Origin: Candidatus Rokuibacteriota bacterium
GTDB lineage: Bacteria > Methylomirabilota > Methylomirabilia > Rokubacteriales > CSP1-6
Length of the DNA stretch: 64,000 nucleotides
Assembly (NCBI GenBank): GCA_030647435.1
Contig: JAUSJX010000008.1
Span: forward strand, 31,341 to 95,340
Direction of reading: 5' to 3'
Part shown: in pieces, positions 23,516-31,481 of the stretch
Numbering within the stretch: the first letter of the stretch is position 1
How the letters are laid out: every line of letters starts with the position of its first letter
The notes under the pieces: model-generated
What the model saw: the letters and a program-made list of their open reading frames with translations, nothing else
What the model was told of the DNA's origin: nothing
Databases searched by the model: none
Position numbers and translations under genes: made by a program

Positions 23516-26275
23516 ATGAAGTGCTCCCGGTGCCAGCATGAGAACGCTTCCGAGGCGAGGTACTGTAACGCCTGCGGCGTCCGCCTCGATCTGACCTGCC
23601 CGTCCTGCGGCCACGGCAACGCTCCCAGCAGCCTCTTCTGCAACCAGTGCGGTCACGCCCTCAACGGGTCCGGCTCGGCAGCGAGCGCGCAGCGTTTCGT
23701 ATCACCTGAGTCCTACAGCCCCAAGCATCTCGCGGAGAAGATTCTGACCTCGAAGGCCGCCCTGGAGGGCGAGCGGAAGCAGGTCACGGTCCTCTTCGCC
23801 GACCTCAAGGGCTCCATGGAGCTGCTCGCCGACCGTGATCCCGAAGAGGCGCGCAAGATTCTCGATCCCGTCCTCACGCTGATGATGGACGCCGTCCATC
23901 ACTACGAGGGCACCGTGAATCAGGTGATGGGCGACGGCATCATGGCGCTCTTCGGCGCGCCGCTCGCCCATGAAGATCACGCCGTGCGGGCGTGCTATGC
24001 CGCGCTGCGCATGCAGGAGTCCGTCGCGCAGTACGCGGAGGGTGTCCTCCGCTCGCAGGGCGTGCCCATCCAGATCCGCGTGGGGCTCAACTCCGGCGAG
24101 GTGGTCGTCCGCGCCATCGGGTCCGATCTGCACATGGATTATACGGCGGTCGGTCAGACGACCCACCTGGCCGCCCGCATGGAGCAGATGGCGACGCCCG
24201 GCACGATCCTGCTCGCCCCCGCGACACTCCAGCTCGCCGAAGGCTACGTGCAGGTCGCCGCCCGTGGGCCGGTCGCGGTCAAGGGCCTGCCGGACCCCGT
24301 GGAGATCTACGCGCTCACCGGAGCGAGCGCGCAGCGGACCCGGCTCCACGCGGCCGCCGCGCGGGGACTGACGCGGTTCGTCGGCCGAGCCGCCGAGATC
24401 GAGCAGATCCGCCGGACGCTCGCCCTCGCGGACGACGGGCGCGGCCAGCTCGTCGCCGTCGTGGGGGAACCCGGTGTGGGGAAGTCCCGCCTCGTCTACG
24501 AGTTCACCCACTCCCACCGGACTCAGGACTGGCTCATCCTGGAAGCGGGCTCGGTGTCCTACGGCAAGGCGACCAGCTACCTGCCCGTCATCGACCTCCT
24601 CAAGAGCTACTTCAAGGTGCACGAGCGCGAGACCCACCGCGAGATTCGCGAGAAGGTGACCGGCAAGCTCCTCACGCTGGATCGCACCCTCGAGCCGATC
24701 CTGCCCGCCTTGCTGGCCCTCCTCGATGTGCCTGTCGATGACGCCCACTGGCAGGCGCTCGATCCCGCCCAGCGCCGGCAGCGCACCCTCGACGCCGTCA
24801 AGCACCTCCTGCTCCGGGAGAGCCAGGGGCAACCGGTGTTCGTGGTCTTCGAGGACCTGCACTGGATCGATGCCGAGACGCAGGCCGTGCTCGACGGCCT
24901 GATCGAGAGTCTGCCCACGGCCAGGGTCCTCCTGCTGGTCAACTACCGGCCCGAGTACCAGCATGGCTGGGTGAGCAAGACCTACTACAGCCAGCTCCGC
25001 CTCGATGCGCTCCCGCCCGAGAGTGCGGGCGAGCTGCTGAGCGCCCTCCTGGGCGACGACCCGGCGCTGGAGCCCCTCAAGCGACTGCTGGTCAGACGCG
25101 GGAACCCCTTCTTCATCGAAGAGAGCATCCGGACGCTGGTGGAGACGCAGGCACTCACCGGGGAGCGCGGCGCGTATCGTCTGACCCGGCCGATCCAGGC
25201 GATCGAGGTCCCGGCGACCGTGCAGGTGATCCTGGCGGCCCGGATCGACCGGCTCCCGGCAGAAGACAAGCAGCTGCTCCAGACGGCCTCGGTCATCGGC
25301 AAGGACGTGCCCTTCGTGCTCCTCCACGCCGTGGCGGAGGCGGCGGAGGATGCGGTGCAGCGGGGGCTCACGCATCTGCAGGCGGCCGAGTTTCTCTGCG
25401 AGACGAGCCTCTTCCCCGACCTTGAGTACACGTTCAGGCACGCTCTCACCCACGAGGTCGCCTACGGAGGCCTCCTTCACGATCGCCGCCGGGAGATCCA
25501 CGCGGCCATCGGCGAGGCCATGGAGCACCACTACGCCGGCCGCCTGAGCGAGCAGGCGGAGCGGCTAGCGCATCACTCGGTGCGAGGGGAAGCGTGGGAG
25601 AAGGCAGTAACCCACCTCTGGCAGGCGGGACGAAATGCTAGAGCCCGGTCGGTATACCGGCAGGCGGTGGCCTTCCTCGAGCAGGCGGTGGAGATCCTCA
25701 CGCGGCTGCCCGACACCGCCGAGAATGCGGCTCTCCGCATTGACCTCGTCTGCCGCGACCTGTCGGATCCTCTCGTGATTCTCTCCCAATACCCGCAGCT
25801 CCTCGAGCATCTGCGCGCCGCCGCGCTCCTCGCCGAGAAGGTCGGTGACCGCGCGAGACTTGCCGACGTGCTGGCGCGGACTGTCGGACCCCTGCGCGCG
25901 ACCGGCCAAGACGATCACGCGGTGGAAATTGGTGAGAGAGCCCTTGCCCTTGCGAAGGAAGTCGGTGACGCTCGGTCGAATGCGCTCGCCGGAATGGAGC
26001 TAAGCTCCGTTCACTTCATCAGAGGCGACACGCGTCTTGCCGAGGCCCTGCTGACGCAGGCTTTGCTCGCGCTCGACTCCCTGCCGGCGGGAACCGGTGA
26101 CCCCGATAGCGTTTGGCTCCGGCGCAGGATCCTGGAGAACCTCGTTCGGGTGCTGACCACGACCGGGCGGTACCAGGAAGCCGTCCGGCGCGGGGAAGAG
26201 GCCCTGCGCATGGCGGAGGACCTGGGTCACTCTGCCCCCATTGCGTGGACGCTCGGTCGGCTGGGTCGTGTCTAA
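23516..26275 (+). CDS. Zinc ribbon-class III nucleotide cyclase-AAA ATPase-TPR regulator, truncated by an in-frame stop
   Basis: 919 residues up to TAA at 26273. Two zinc ribbons (CSRCQHENASEARYCNAC and CPSCG...FCNQC) are followed by a class III cyclase domain (about residues 88-260), with metal-binding Asp96 (FADLKGS) and Asp140 (GDGIMALFG). The usual Asn of the NLAAR motif is His (THLAARM), so activity is uncertain. An AAA/STAND-type ATPase follows, with Walker A GEPGVGKS (317-324) and Walker B VFVVFEDLHWID, then TPR-like helices. The stop interrupts the TPR region. The downstream 200 codons continue in the same frame. GGTGGAGG precedes the ATG. Confidence 0.88.
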   Translation: MKCSRCQHENASEARYCNACGVRLDLTCPSCGHGNAPSSLFCNQCGHALNGSGSAASAQRFVSPESYSPKHLAEKILTSKAALEGERKQVTVLFADLKGSMELLADRDPEEARKILDPVLTLMMDAVHHYEGTVNQVMGDGIMALFGAPLAHEDHAVRACYAALRMQESVAQYAEGVLRSQGVPIQIRVGLNSGEVVVRAIGSDLHMDYTAVGQTTHLAARMEQMATPGTILLAPATLQLAEGYVQVAARGPVAVKGLPDPVEIYALTGASAQRTRLHAAAARGLTRFVGRAAEIEQIRRTLALADDGRGQLVAVVGEPGVGKSRLVYEFTHSHRTQDWLILEAGSVSYGKATSYLPVIDLLKSYFKVHERETHREIREKVTGKLLTLDRTLEPILPALLALLDVPVDDAHWQALDPAQRRQRTLDAVKHLLLRESQGQPVFVVFEDLHWIDAETQAVLDGLIESLPTARVLLLVNYRPEYQHGWVSKTYYSQLRLDALPPESAGELLSALLGDDPALEPLKRLLVRRGNPFFIEESIRTLVETQALTGERGAYRLTRPIQAIEVPATVQVILAARIDRLPAEDKQLLQTASVIGKDVPFVLLHAVAEAAEDAVQRGLTHLQAAEFLCETSLFPDLEYTFRHALTHEVAYGGLLHDRRREIHAAIGEAMEHHYAGRLSEQAERLAHHSVRGEAWEKAVTHLWQAGRNARARSVYRQAVAFLEQAVEILTRLPDTAENAALRIDLVCRDLSDPLVILSQYPQLLEHLRAAALLAEKVGDRARLADVLARTVGPLRATGQDDHAVEIGERALALAKEVGDARSNALAGMELSSVHFIRGDTRLAEALLTQALLALDSLPAGTGDPDSVWLRRRILENLVRVLTTTGRYQEAVRRGEEALRMAEDLGHSAPIAWTLGRLGRV

Positions 26276-26878
26276 TGCTGTCGCGGTGATGTGAACAGGG
26301 CCATCGACCTGTGCACACGAAGCCTCGCGCTCGCCCGAGAACGGGGAGTCCACAACGTGATTCAATGGTCCTCCGCCTCCCTGGGTGTGGCTTACACGCT
26401 CGACGGTCGCACCACGGAGGCTGTCGCTCTGCTCGAGGAGGCGGTCGCGGCTGGAGAGTCGACGAGCAGCCTGGATCCTTACACGCTGGTCTCACTGGGA
26501 CAGGCCTACCTGTCGGCCGGGCGCTCGGAGGACGCCTCGAGGTGCGCGCGGGAAGCCCTTGACATGTGTCACCAGCGGACCAGGCGCGAAGTGGAGGCCG
26601 ACGCCCTCCACCTGATCGGCGACCTGGCCGCCCGGCGGGAGCCGCCCGCCTCCGAGGAAGCCATGGCGCATTACCGTCAGGCCCTTGCCCTGGCCGACGA
26701 GCTCGGCATGCGCCCGCTCGTCGCCCATTGCCATCTCGGCCTCGGCAAGCTCTACCAGCGCACCGGCAAGCGGCAGGAGGGGCACGAGCACCTCACCATC
26801 GCGACAACGCTGTACGGCGAGATGGACATGCGCTTCTGGCTGGAGCAGGCGGAGGCGATCATGGGTGCACTTCCGTGA
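26276..26878 (+). pseudogene. Detached C-terminal TPR region of the cyclase protein
   Basis: Same frame as 23516-26275, directly after the TAA. It contains TPR-like units such as RAIDLCTRSLALARERG, VSLGQAYLSAGRSEDAS, HYRQALALADELGM and LGLGKLYQRTGKRQEG, ending MGALP. A GTG at 26291 has no convincing ribosome site. Read through, the full protein would be 1120 residues, a normal length for this architecture. The break is a nonsense change or a pair of compensating indels just around 26273-26290. Confidence 0.75.
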
Positions 26879-27287
26879 GGAACTGCCGTGGCGTCATGAC
26901 CCGGAGCGGCAGCCGGGCGCGCCGATTAATCCAGCGTCCGAAGTGCGCCACGTCGCCCGTCACGAAGTGGGTGGCGTGGGCGACGATTGCCACCGCGAGG
27001 AGTGGCCGATCCTTCGAAGACAGCTCCGGAGGCGTCAGGCGCTCGACGTCGGCCGGCGCCGCCTCTCTGACGACGCGAACGGCGGTAAGGCTCCTCCGTA
27101 GGGTGGGCAGCGCCGCCGGTCGCTTCGCCTCGAAATTCCTTTCGGCCTCGACGATCGCAAGGGGCGAGGTCAGGAGCGTGACGCGGCCGGCCGCTCCCAG
27201 CTCGATCAGGAGCGGCGAGAGGCCGTCCGGGCTGTATGCGGCGGTGAAGAGAATGTTGGCGTCGAGGAAAACACGGAGGTCAGCCAC
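26859..27287 (-). CDS. PIN-domain ribonuclease toxin (VapC-like)
   Basis: 142 residues. Acidic residues expected of the PIN active site are Asp9 (FLDANIL), Glu47 or Glu49 (IVEAERN), Asp93 (SKDRPLLA) and Asp112 (VTGDVAHF). These enzymes cleave RNA in a Mg2+-dependent way and are neutralised by the antitoxin encoded immediately upstream. The start overlaps the antitoxin's 3' end by 8 bases. The 3' end overlaps the cyclase C-terminal region by 20 bases, tail to tail. Confidence 0.88.
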   Translation of the reverse strand: MADLRVFLDANILFTAAYSPDGLSPLLIELGAAGRVTLLTSPLAIVEAERNFEAKRPAALPTLRRSLTAVRVVREAAPADVERLTPPELSSKDRPLLAVAIVAHATHFVTGDVAHFGRWINRRARLPLRVMTPRQFLTEVHP

Positions 27288-27579
27288 GACTGCGACGGCG
27301 CCGCACGCCCGCCTTCAGGCCCCAGCGCCGGCGGAGCGCCGCCCGCTCACGCGGGTTGGCGCGATCCGCCCCGACCAGGCGCTCGATCTCCTCGTCGGAA
27401 TAGAGCGAGACTGGGGTCACCGCAGCGGGATCCAGGACGATCTTCCCGGCCTCCTCCCGCAGCAGCAGGACGGAGCCTGGGGCGAGCCGCAGGCGTGCGC
27501 GCACGGGTTTGGGCAAGGTGATCTGGCCCCGCGGAGAGACGATCAGGGTCGTCGTCGTGCCAGGCGTGCGAGAAGCCAT
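27280..27579 (-). CDS. AbrB/MazE-type antitoxin
   Basis: 99 residues with the swapped-hairpin AbrB motif VSPRGQITLPKPVRARLRLAPG at about residues 14-35, which binds DNA. The C-terminal half (SDEEIERLVGADRAN onwards, basic at the very end) would contact the toxin. It is cotranscribed with the PIN toxin on the minus strand. CTGGAGGTGG lies just before the ATG as a ribosome site. Such antitoxins usually repress their own promoter. Confidence 0.87.
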   Translation of the reverse strand: MASRTPGTTTTLIVSPRGQITLPKPVRARLRLAPGSVLLLREEAGKIVLDPAAVTPVSLYSDEEIERLVGADRANPRERAALRRRWGLKAGVRRRRSRG

Positions 27580-27595
27580 CGATCCACCTCCAGCA

Positions 27596-27616
27596 TCATA
27601 TTAGCAGAATTTCTGC
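27596..27616 (-). promoter_or_regulatory. Candidate promoter/operator of the toxin-antitoxin pair
   Basis: In an otherwise GC-rich region, GCAGAATTTCTGC (27604-27616) is a perfect 6-bp inverted repeat with one central base. On the minus strand it runs into TAATAT (27601-27596), a plausible -10 box about 17 bases upstream of the antitoxin ATG. No clear -35 is seen. Autoregulation by the AbrB-like antitoxin would fit. Confidence 0.45.
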
Positions 27617-27659
27617 AATTCCGCCGGTCAGGAAGTGCGGGGCCTGTCGTGACTCCGGC

Positions 27660-27959
27660 ATGAAGTGCCTCCGGTGCCAGCACGAGAACCCACCGCAGTC
27701 GCGCTTCTGCTTCGAGTGCGGCGCCCCCCTCGCCCCGCACACCCGAGTGACTCGGGCGGGGGCCATGCCAGCGAGCGCGTTGCGGCACAAGCACGTGCAG
27801 CTCGATCAGAGGAAGCTCGATCGCGCGCGACGAGCGCTTGGAGCGCGGACGGAGACGGAGACGCTCGACCGCGCGCTCGACCTCGTGGTGACGGAGGCCG
27901 ACATCGACCACGCGCTCCGGGCGGGGCGCGGGAAAGGCAAGTTCCGCCGCGTCTTCTGA
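27660..27959 (+). CDS. Fusion of a cyclase-type zinc ribbon with a VapB-like antitoxin
   Basis: 99 residues. The first 25 (MKCLRCQHENPPQSRFCFEC) are nearly the same as the start of the cyclase protein at 23516. From about residue 45 the sequence (LDQRKLDRARRALGARTETE) resembles the ribbon-helix-helix/VapB antitoxins. An internal ATG at 27765 would give a 64-residue antitoxin alone. The arrangement looks like a deletion joining the 5' end of a second cyclase gene to a toxin-antitoxin locus. No complete partner toxin follows. Confidence 0.6.
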   Translation: MKCLRCQHENPPQSRFCFECGAPLAPHTRVTRAGAMPASALRHKHVQLDQRKLDRARRALGARTETETLDRALDLVVTEADIDHALRAGRGKGKFRRVF

Positions 27960-28030
27960 GATGCAATGCGAGAGACTTCGCCGCGATTCGCGAGGTCCGA
28001 CGCTTCAAGCTAACCGTCGTGCCGGCGTGA
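27960..28030 (+). pseudogene. Remnant of a PIN toxin C-terminus
   Basis: In the frame ending at TGA 28028-28030 the sequence reads RCNARDFAAIREVRRFKLTV, similar to the last helix and strand of VapC proteins (typically TxNxxDFxxIxxLxVxxP). Nothing resembling the N-terminal three quarters of a toxin is present between it and the antitoxin. It directly follows the VapB-like fusion, as a toxin gene would. Confidence 0.5.
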
Positions 28031-28080
28031 GAGTCTGACGAGCCGGTCCATCGTCTCGCATGGCCTCGCCGCGCGCGCGC

Positions 28081-28086
28081 TATAAT
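28081..28086 (+). promoter_or_regulatory. Consensus -10 box (TATAAT) close to the CoA-transferase start
   Basis: TATAAT ends ten bases before the ATG at 28096, so the transcript would start at or within a few bases of the start codon. No Shine-Dalgarno is present between them. This fits leaderless or nearly leaderless translation. No -35 box is obvious. Confidence 0.5.
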
Positions 28087-28095
28087 CAACCTCCC

Positions 28096-29289
28096 ATGGA
28101 CGCCCCGCTGGCCGGACTCCTCGTCGCCGACCTGACCCAGAACGTCGCCGGCCCCACCTGCACCCAGATCCTGGGCGACATGGGGGCCGAGGTGGTCAAG
28201 GTGGAGCGCCCCGGACGGGGCGACGACGCGCGCGCCTGGGCGCCGCCCTACTGGGGCGAGGAGAGCGCTACCTTCATGAGCGTCAACCGCAACAAGCGCA
28301 GCCTCGCCGTGGACATGAAGCAGGCCGACGGGCGCGCCGTCCTCGAGCGACTCATCGCCCGCGCCGACGTGCTCGTCCAGTCCCTTCGCGCCGGCGCCGT
28401 CGAGGAGCTGGGGCTGGGCTGGGAGCGGGCGCATGGGATCAACCCGCGGCTCGTCTACTGCTCGGTCACCGCCTTCGGCACTGATGGTCCGCTCAAGGAT
28501 CGCCCGGGCTATGACCCGCTCATGCAGGCGCTGGGCGGCATCATGTCCGTCAACGGGCATCCGGGCCAGCCGCCGGCGCGCGTGCCTGTCTCCATCGTGG
28601 ACATGGGGACGGGGATGTGGGCGGCCATCGCCATCCTGGGGGCGCTGCGCGAGCGCGACCGCACCGGCCGCGGCGCCAACGTGACGACGGCGCTGTACGA
28701 GACGGCGCTGGCCTGGAGCGTCTTCCAGATGAACCAGTACTTCGGCACCGGGGAGGTCCCGCAGCCCCAGGGCTCGGGCACCGCGATGATCTGCCCGTAC
28801 GAGGCCTTCCCCACGCGCGATGCCTGGGTCATGATCGCCGCCGGGTCGGATGCGCTCTTCGCGAAGGCCTCCGAGGGGCTTGGCGTCCCCAGCCTGCCCC
28901 GGGACCCGCGCTTCGCTGACAACCCGGCGCGCGTCGCCCATCGCGCGGAGCTCTTCGACGCGCTCTCGGCCGTCACGCGCGCGCTCACGAGCGCCGGCGT
29001 GCTGGATCGACTCCAGAAGGCGGGCGTGCCGTGCGCGCCCATCCTCACTCTCGACAGAGTCGCCGCCGACCCTCAAACCGACGCTAGCGGCATGCTGGTC
29101 TCCGCCAAGCATCCGCGCCTGCCCGACTATCGCGCGGTGGGCCTTCCCATCCGCTGGGACGGCGAGCGCCCCGGCGTGTCGCGTGTCCCGCCGCTGCTCG
29201 GCGAGCACACGGCTGAGGTCCTCGCGGAGCTGGGATACGACCAGACCGCCATCACGGAGCTCGCCTCGCGCCATGTCATCCAGCTATAA
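28096..29289 (+). CDS. Class III CoA-transferase (CaiB/BaiF family)
   Basis: 397 residues from the ATG at 28096; a longer frame beginning at 28060 would have to include the -10 box. The enzyme moves CoA between carboxylic acids through an aspartyl-CoA thioester. Catalytic Asp169 is found in SIVDMGTG at exactly the family position. Other signs are VADLTQNVAGP, GDMGAEVVKVERP and NRNKRSLAVD. It heads a run with enoyl-CoA hydratase and acyl-CoA dehydrogenase genes and overlaps the hydratase by 17 bases. Confidence 0.9.
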   Translation: MDAPLAGLLVADLTQNVAGPTCTQILGDMGAEVVKVERPGRGDDARAWAPPYWGEESATFMSVNRNKRSLAVDMKQADGRAVLERLIARADVLVQSLRAGAVEELGLGWERAHGINPRLVYCSVTAFGTDGPLKDRPGYDPLMQALGGIMSVNGHPGQPPARVPVSIVDMGTGMWAAIAILGALRERDRTGRGANVTTALYETALAWSVFQMNQYFGTGEVPQPQGSGTAMICPYEAFPTRDAWVMIAAGSDALFAKASEGLGVPSLPRDPRFADNPARVAHRAELFDALSAVTRALTSAGVLDRLQKAGVPCAPILTLDRVAADPQTDASGMLVSAKHPRLPDYRAVGLPIRWDGERPGVSRVPPLLGEHTAEVLAELGYDQTAITELASRHVIQL

Positions 29290-30067
29290 GACGCTCAACG
29301 TCACGGCCGGGCCGGACGGCCACGTGGTCACCGTCGAGTTCAACCGGCCGGAAGCGCTCAACGCTATGAACACGGCCATGGGCGAGGACCTGCTGCGCTG
29401 CTTCGATGCCCTCCAGTGGGACAAGGCGGTGCGCGTCGTCGTCCTCACCGGCTCAGGCACCAAGGCCTTTTGCGTGGGCGGCGATCTCAAAGAGCGCCAG
29501 GGCATGACCGACGAAGTCTGGCGCGCCCAGCACGTCATCTTCGAGGCGGGCGCCGCGCGCGTGCTCCACTGCCCCGTGCCGGTGATCGCCGCGGTCGAGG
29601 GCTTCGCCATGGGCGGCGGCTGCGAGCTGGCCGTGCTCTCCGACTTCATCGTGGCGTCGGAGACGGCGGTCTTCGCCGTGCCGGAGGTGACGCTCGGCAT
29701 CTTCCCGGGCATCGGCGGGACGCAGCTGCTCCCGCGCATCATCGGCGGGCCGCTCGCGAAAGAGATGATCTTCACAGGGCGTCGGGTCCCCGCGGCAGAG
29801 GCCAAGGCCATCGGCCTCGTGAACCATCTCGTGCCGGCCGGCCAGGCGCGCGCCAAGGCGCTCGAGATCGCGGCGGCGATCGCGGCGAACGGCCCCGTCG
29901 CGGTGCGCCAGGCCAAGAAGGCCATCAACTGGGGCAGCGAGACCGACCTCGAGACCGGCATGGCGCTCGCCATCGAGGCCTACAACGTCACCGTCACGAC
30001 GGAAGACCGCTTGGAAGGCGTGAGAGCGTTCAACGAGAAGCGCAAGCCCAACTTCAAAGGAAAGTAA
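29273..30067 (+). CDS. Enoyl-CoA hydratase/isomerase family protein
   Basis: 264 residues of the crotonase superfamily. Catalytic glutamates are in the GGGCELAV and VPEVTLGIFPGIGGTQ segments, and the oxyanion-hole glycine lies in FCVGGDLKE. Both Glu positions present indicates a real hydratase. The ATG at 29273 lies inside the end of the CoA-transferase gene. Downstream gap holds a hairpin repeat. Confidence 0.92.
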   Translation: MSSSYKTLNVTAGPDGHVVTVEFNRPEALNAMNTAMGEDLLRCFDALQWDKAVRVVVLTGSGTKAFCVGGDLKERQGMTDEVWRAQHVIFEAGAARVLHCPVPVIAAVEGFAMGGGCELAVLSDFIVASETAVFAVPEVTLGIFPGIGGTQLLPRIIGGPLAKEMIFTGRRVPAAEAKAIGLVNHLVPAGQARAKALEIAAAIAANGPVAVRQAKKAINWGSETDLETGMALAIEAYNVTVTTEDRLEGVRAFNEKRKPNFKGK

Positions 30068-30075
30068 ACACTATG

Positions 30076-30157
30076 TCTCTCTCCCCGCTGGGGAGAGGGT
30101 CGCAGTTCGAGCTGAGTCGCGAAGCGGCGAGGCGAGGGCTGAGTTAGTGAGGGGTCC
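30076..30157 (+). repeat. Hairpin repeat plus second module
   Basis: TCTCCCCGCTGGGGAGAGGG is followed by the module starting GTTCGAGCTGAG and ending GGCGAGGGCTGAG, then TTAGTGAGGGGTCC three bases before the start of the acyl-CoA dehydrogenase gene region. The final GTGAGGGG is the only ribosome-site candidate for that gene. Confidence 0.85.
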
Positions 30158-30160
30158 TGT

Positions 30161-31333
30161 ATGACTGACATGTCTTTCACGCTGACCGAAGAGCAGCGGG
30201 CCCTCAAGGCCGCCGTCTACGACCTCTGCAAGCAGTACCCGCCCGAGTACTGGCGCGACCTCGACGCCAAGCGCGAGTATCCGGACGCCCTCGTCAACGA
30301 CCTGACCAAGGCGGGGTACCTCGGGGTGTTGATCCCGCAGGAATTCGGCGGGGCGGGGCTCGGGATCATGGAGGGCGCGCTGATCCTGGAAGAGATCAAC
30401 CGCTCGGGCGGCAACGCCGGCGCCTGCCACGCGCAGATGTACATCATGGGCACGGTGCTGCGCCACGGTTCGGAGCAGCAGAAGAAGACCTTCCTGCCCA
30501 AGATCGCCACGGGCGAGCTGCGCCTCCAGGCCTTCGGCGTCACCGAGCCCAACGCGGGCTCCGATACGACGAAGCTCCAGACCACGGCGATCCGCAAGGG
30601 CGACAGCTACGTGGTCAACGGGCAGAAGATGTTCATCTCGCGAGTGCTCCAGTCCGACCTGATGCTGCTGCTCGCGCGCACGACGCCCGTGGACCAGGTC
30701 AAGAAGAAGACCGACGGGTTGTCCGTCTTCCTCATCGACATCAGGCATCTCAAGGGCAAGGGGCTCGAGGTCCGCCCGCTCAGGATGATGATGAACCACT
30801 CGACCAACGCCCTCTTCTTCGACAACGTGGAGATCCCCGCCGGCAGCCTCGTGGGACAGGAGGGCAAGGGCTTCTCCTACATCCTCGACGGCATGAACGC
30901 CGAGCGCATCCTGGTCGCCTCGGACTCGCTCGGGGACGCGAGGTGGTTCATCGAGAAGGCCGTCGCCTACTCGAGCCAGCGCGTCATCTTCGGCAAGCCC
31001 ATCGGCGCGAATCAGGGAGTCCAGTTTCCCATCGCCAAGGCGCACATGGCGATCGAGGCCGCCGACCTCATGCGCACCAAGGCCGCCAAGATGTTCGACG
31101 CGGGGATCCCGTGCGGGCCCGAGGCCAACATGGCCAAGTACCTGGCCTCCGAGGCGGCCATCGACGCCGGCAACGCCTGCATCGACTGCCACGGCGGCTA
31201 CGGCTTCGCCGAGGAGTACGACATCGAGCGCAAGTTCCGGGAGTCGCGCCTCTACCGCGCGGCGCCGATCAACAACAACCTGATCATGGCCTACGTCGGG
31301 GAGCACGTCCTCGGCATGCCGCGCTCGTACTAG
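30161..31333 (+). CDS. Acyl-CoA dehydrogenase
   Basis: 390 residues. Family motifs are FGVTEPNAGSDTTKLQT, the NAERILVASDSLGDARW helix-G region and CHGGYGFAEEYDIERKFRE. The C-terminal EGT(S/N)E motif is absent (AAPINNNLIMAYV), so the catalytic base is likely the Glu of NAERI, as in long-chain/isovaleryl types. Context with CoA transferase, hydratase and an HMG-CoA-lyase-like protein suggests breakdown of a branched or unusual acyl chain. Confidence 0.9.
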   Translation: MTDMSFTLTEEQRALKAAVYDLCKQYPPEYWRDLDAKREYPDALVNDLTKAGYLGVLIPQEFGGAGLGIMEGALILEEINRSGGNAGACHAQMYIMGTVLRHGSEQQKKTFLPKIATGELRLQAFGVTEPNAGSDTTKLQTTAIRKGDSYVVNGQKMFISRVLQSDLMLLLARTTPVDQVKKKTDGLSVFLIDIRHLKGKGLEVRPLRMMMNHSTNALFFDNVEIPAGSLVGQEGKGFSYILDGMNAERILVASDSLGDARWFIEKAVAYSSQRVIFGKPIGANQGVQFPIAKAHMAIEAADLMRTKAAKMFDAGIPCGPEANMAKYLASEAAIDAGNACIDCHGGYGFAEEYDIERKFRESRLYRAAPINNNLIMAYVGEHVLGMPRSY

Positions 31334-31355
31334 CCGAGACGATGCGCGAGCCCTG

Positions 31356-31476
31356 TCTCCCCCTCACCCTGCCCTCTCCCCCATTGGGGGAGAGGGATCC
31401 GAACAAAGAAGTACTGCGTGATAAGACTATTCTTATCCCTCTCCCCCGTCGCGGGGGAGAGGGCAGGGTGAGGGGG
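31356..31476 (+). repeat. Hairpin repeat, two copies in composite
   Basis: Two hairpin family copies (about 31359-31396 and 31437-31476) surround a 40-base AT-richer stretch. The outer arms CCCCCTCACCCTGCCCTCTC and GAGAGGGCAGGGTGAGGGGG are inverted complements, so the whole 120-bp unit could fold into one long hairpin. It ends six bases before the GTG of the MBL-fold gene. Confidence 0.85.
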
Positions 31477-31481
31477 CCGCG

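Noticed and set aside
26273..26275. Stop codon recoding in the cyclase gene
   Set aside because: The codon is TAA, not the TGA or TAG used for selenocysteine or pyrrolysine, and no special downstream structure was seen.
30107..30144. GTTCGAG-containing module as part of a tRNA T-loop
   Set aside because: No cloverleaf or acceptor stem can be drawn, and the same sequence recurs at 18570 and 55800 as a module of the hairpin repeat.
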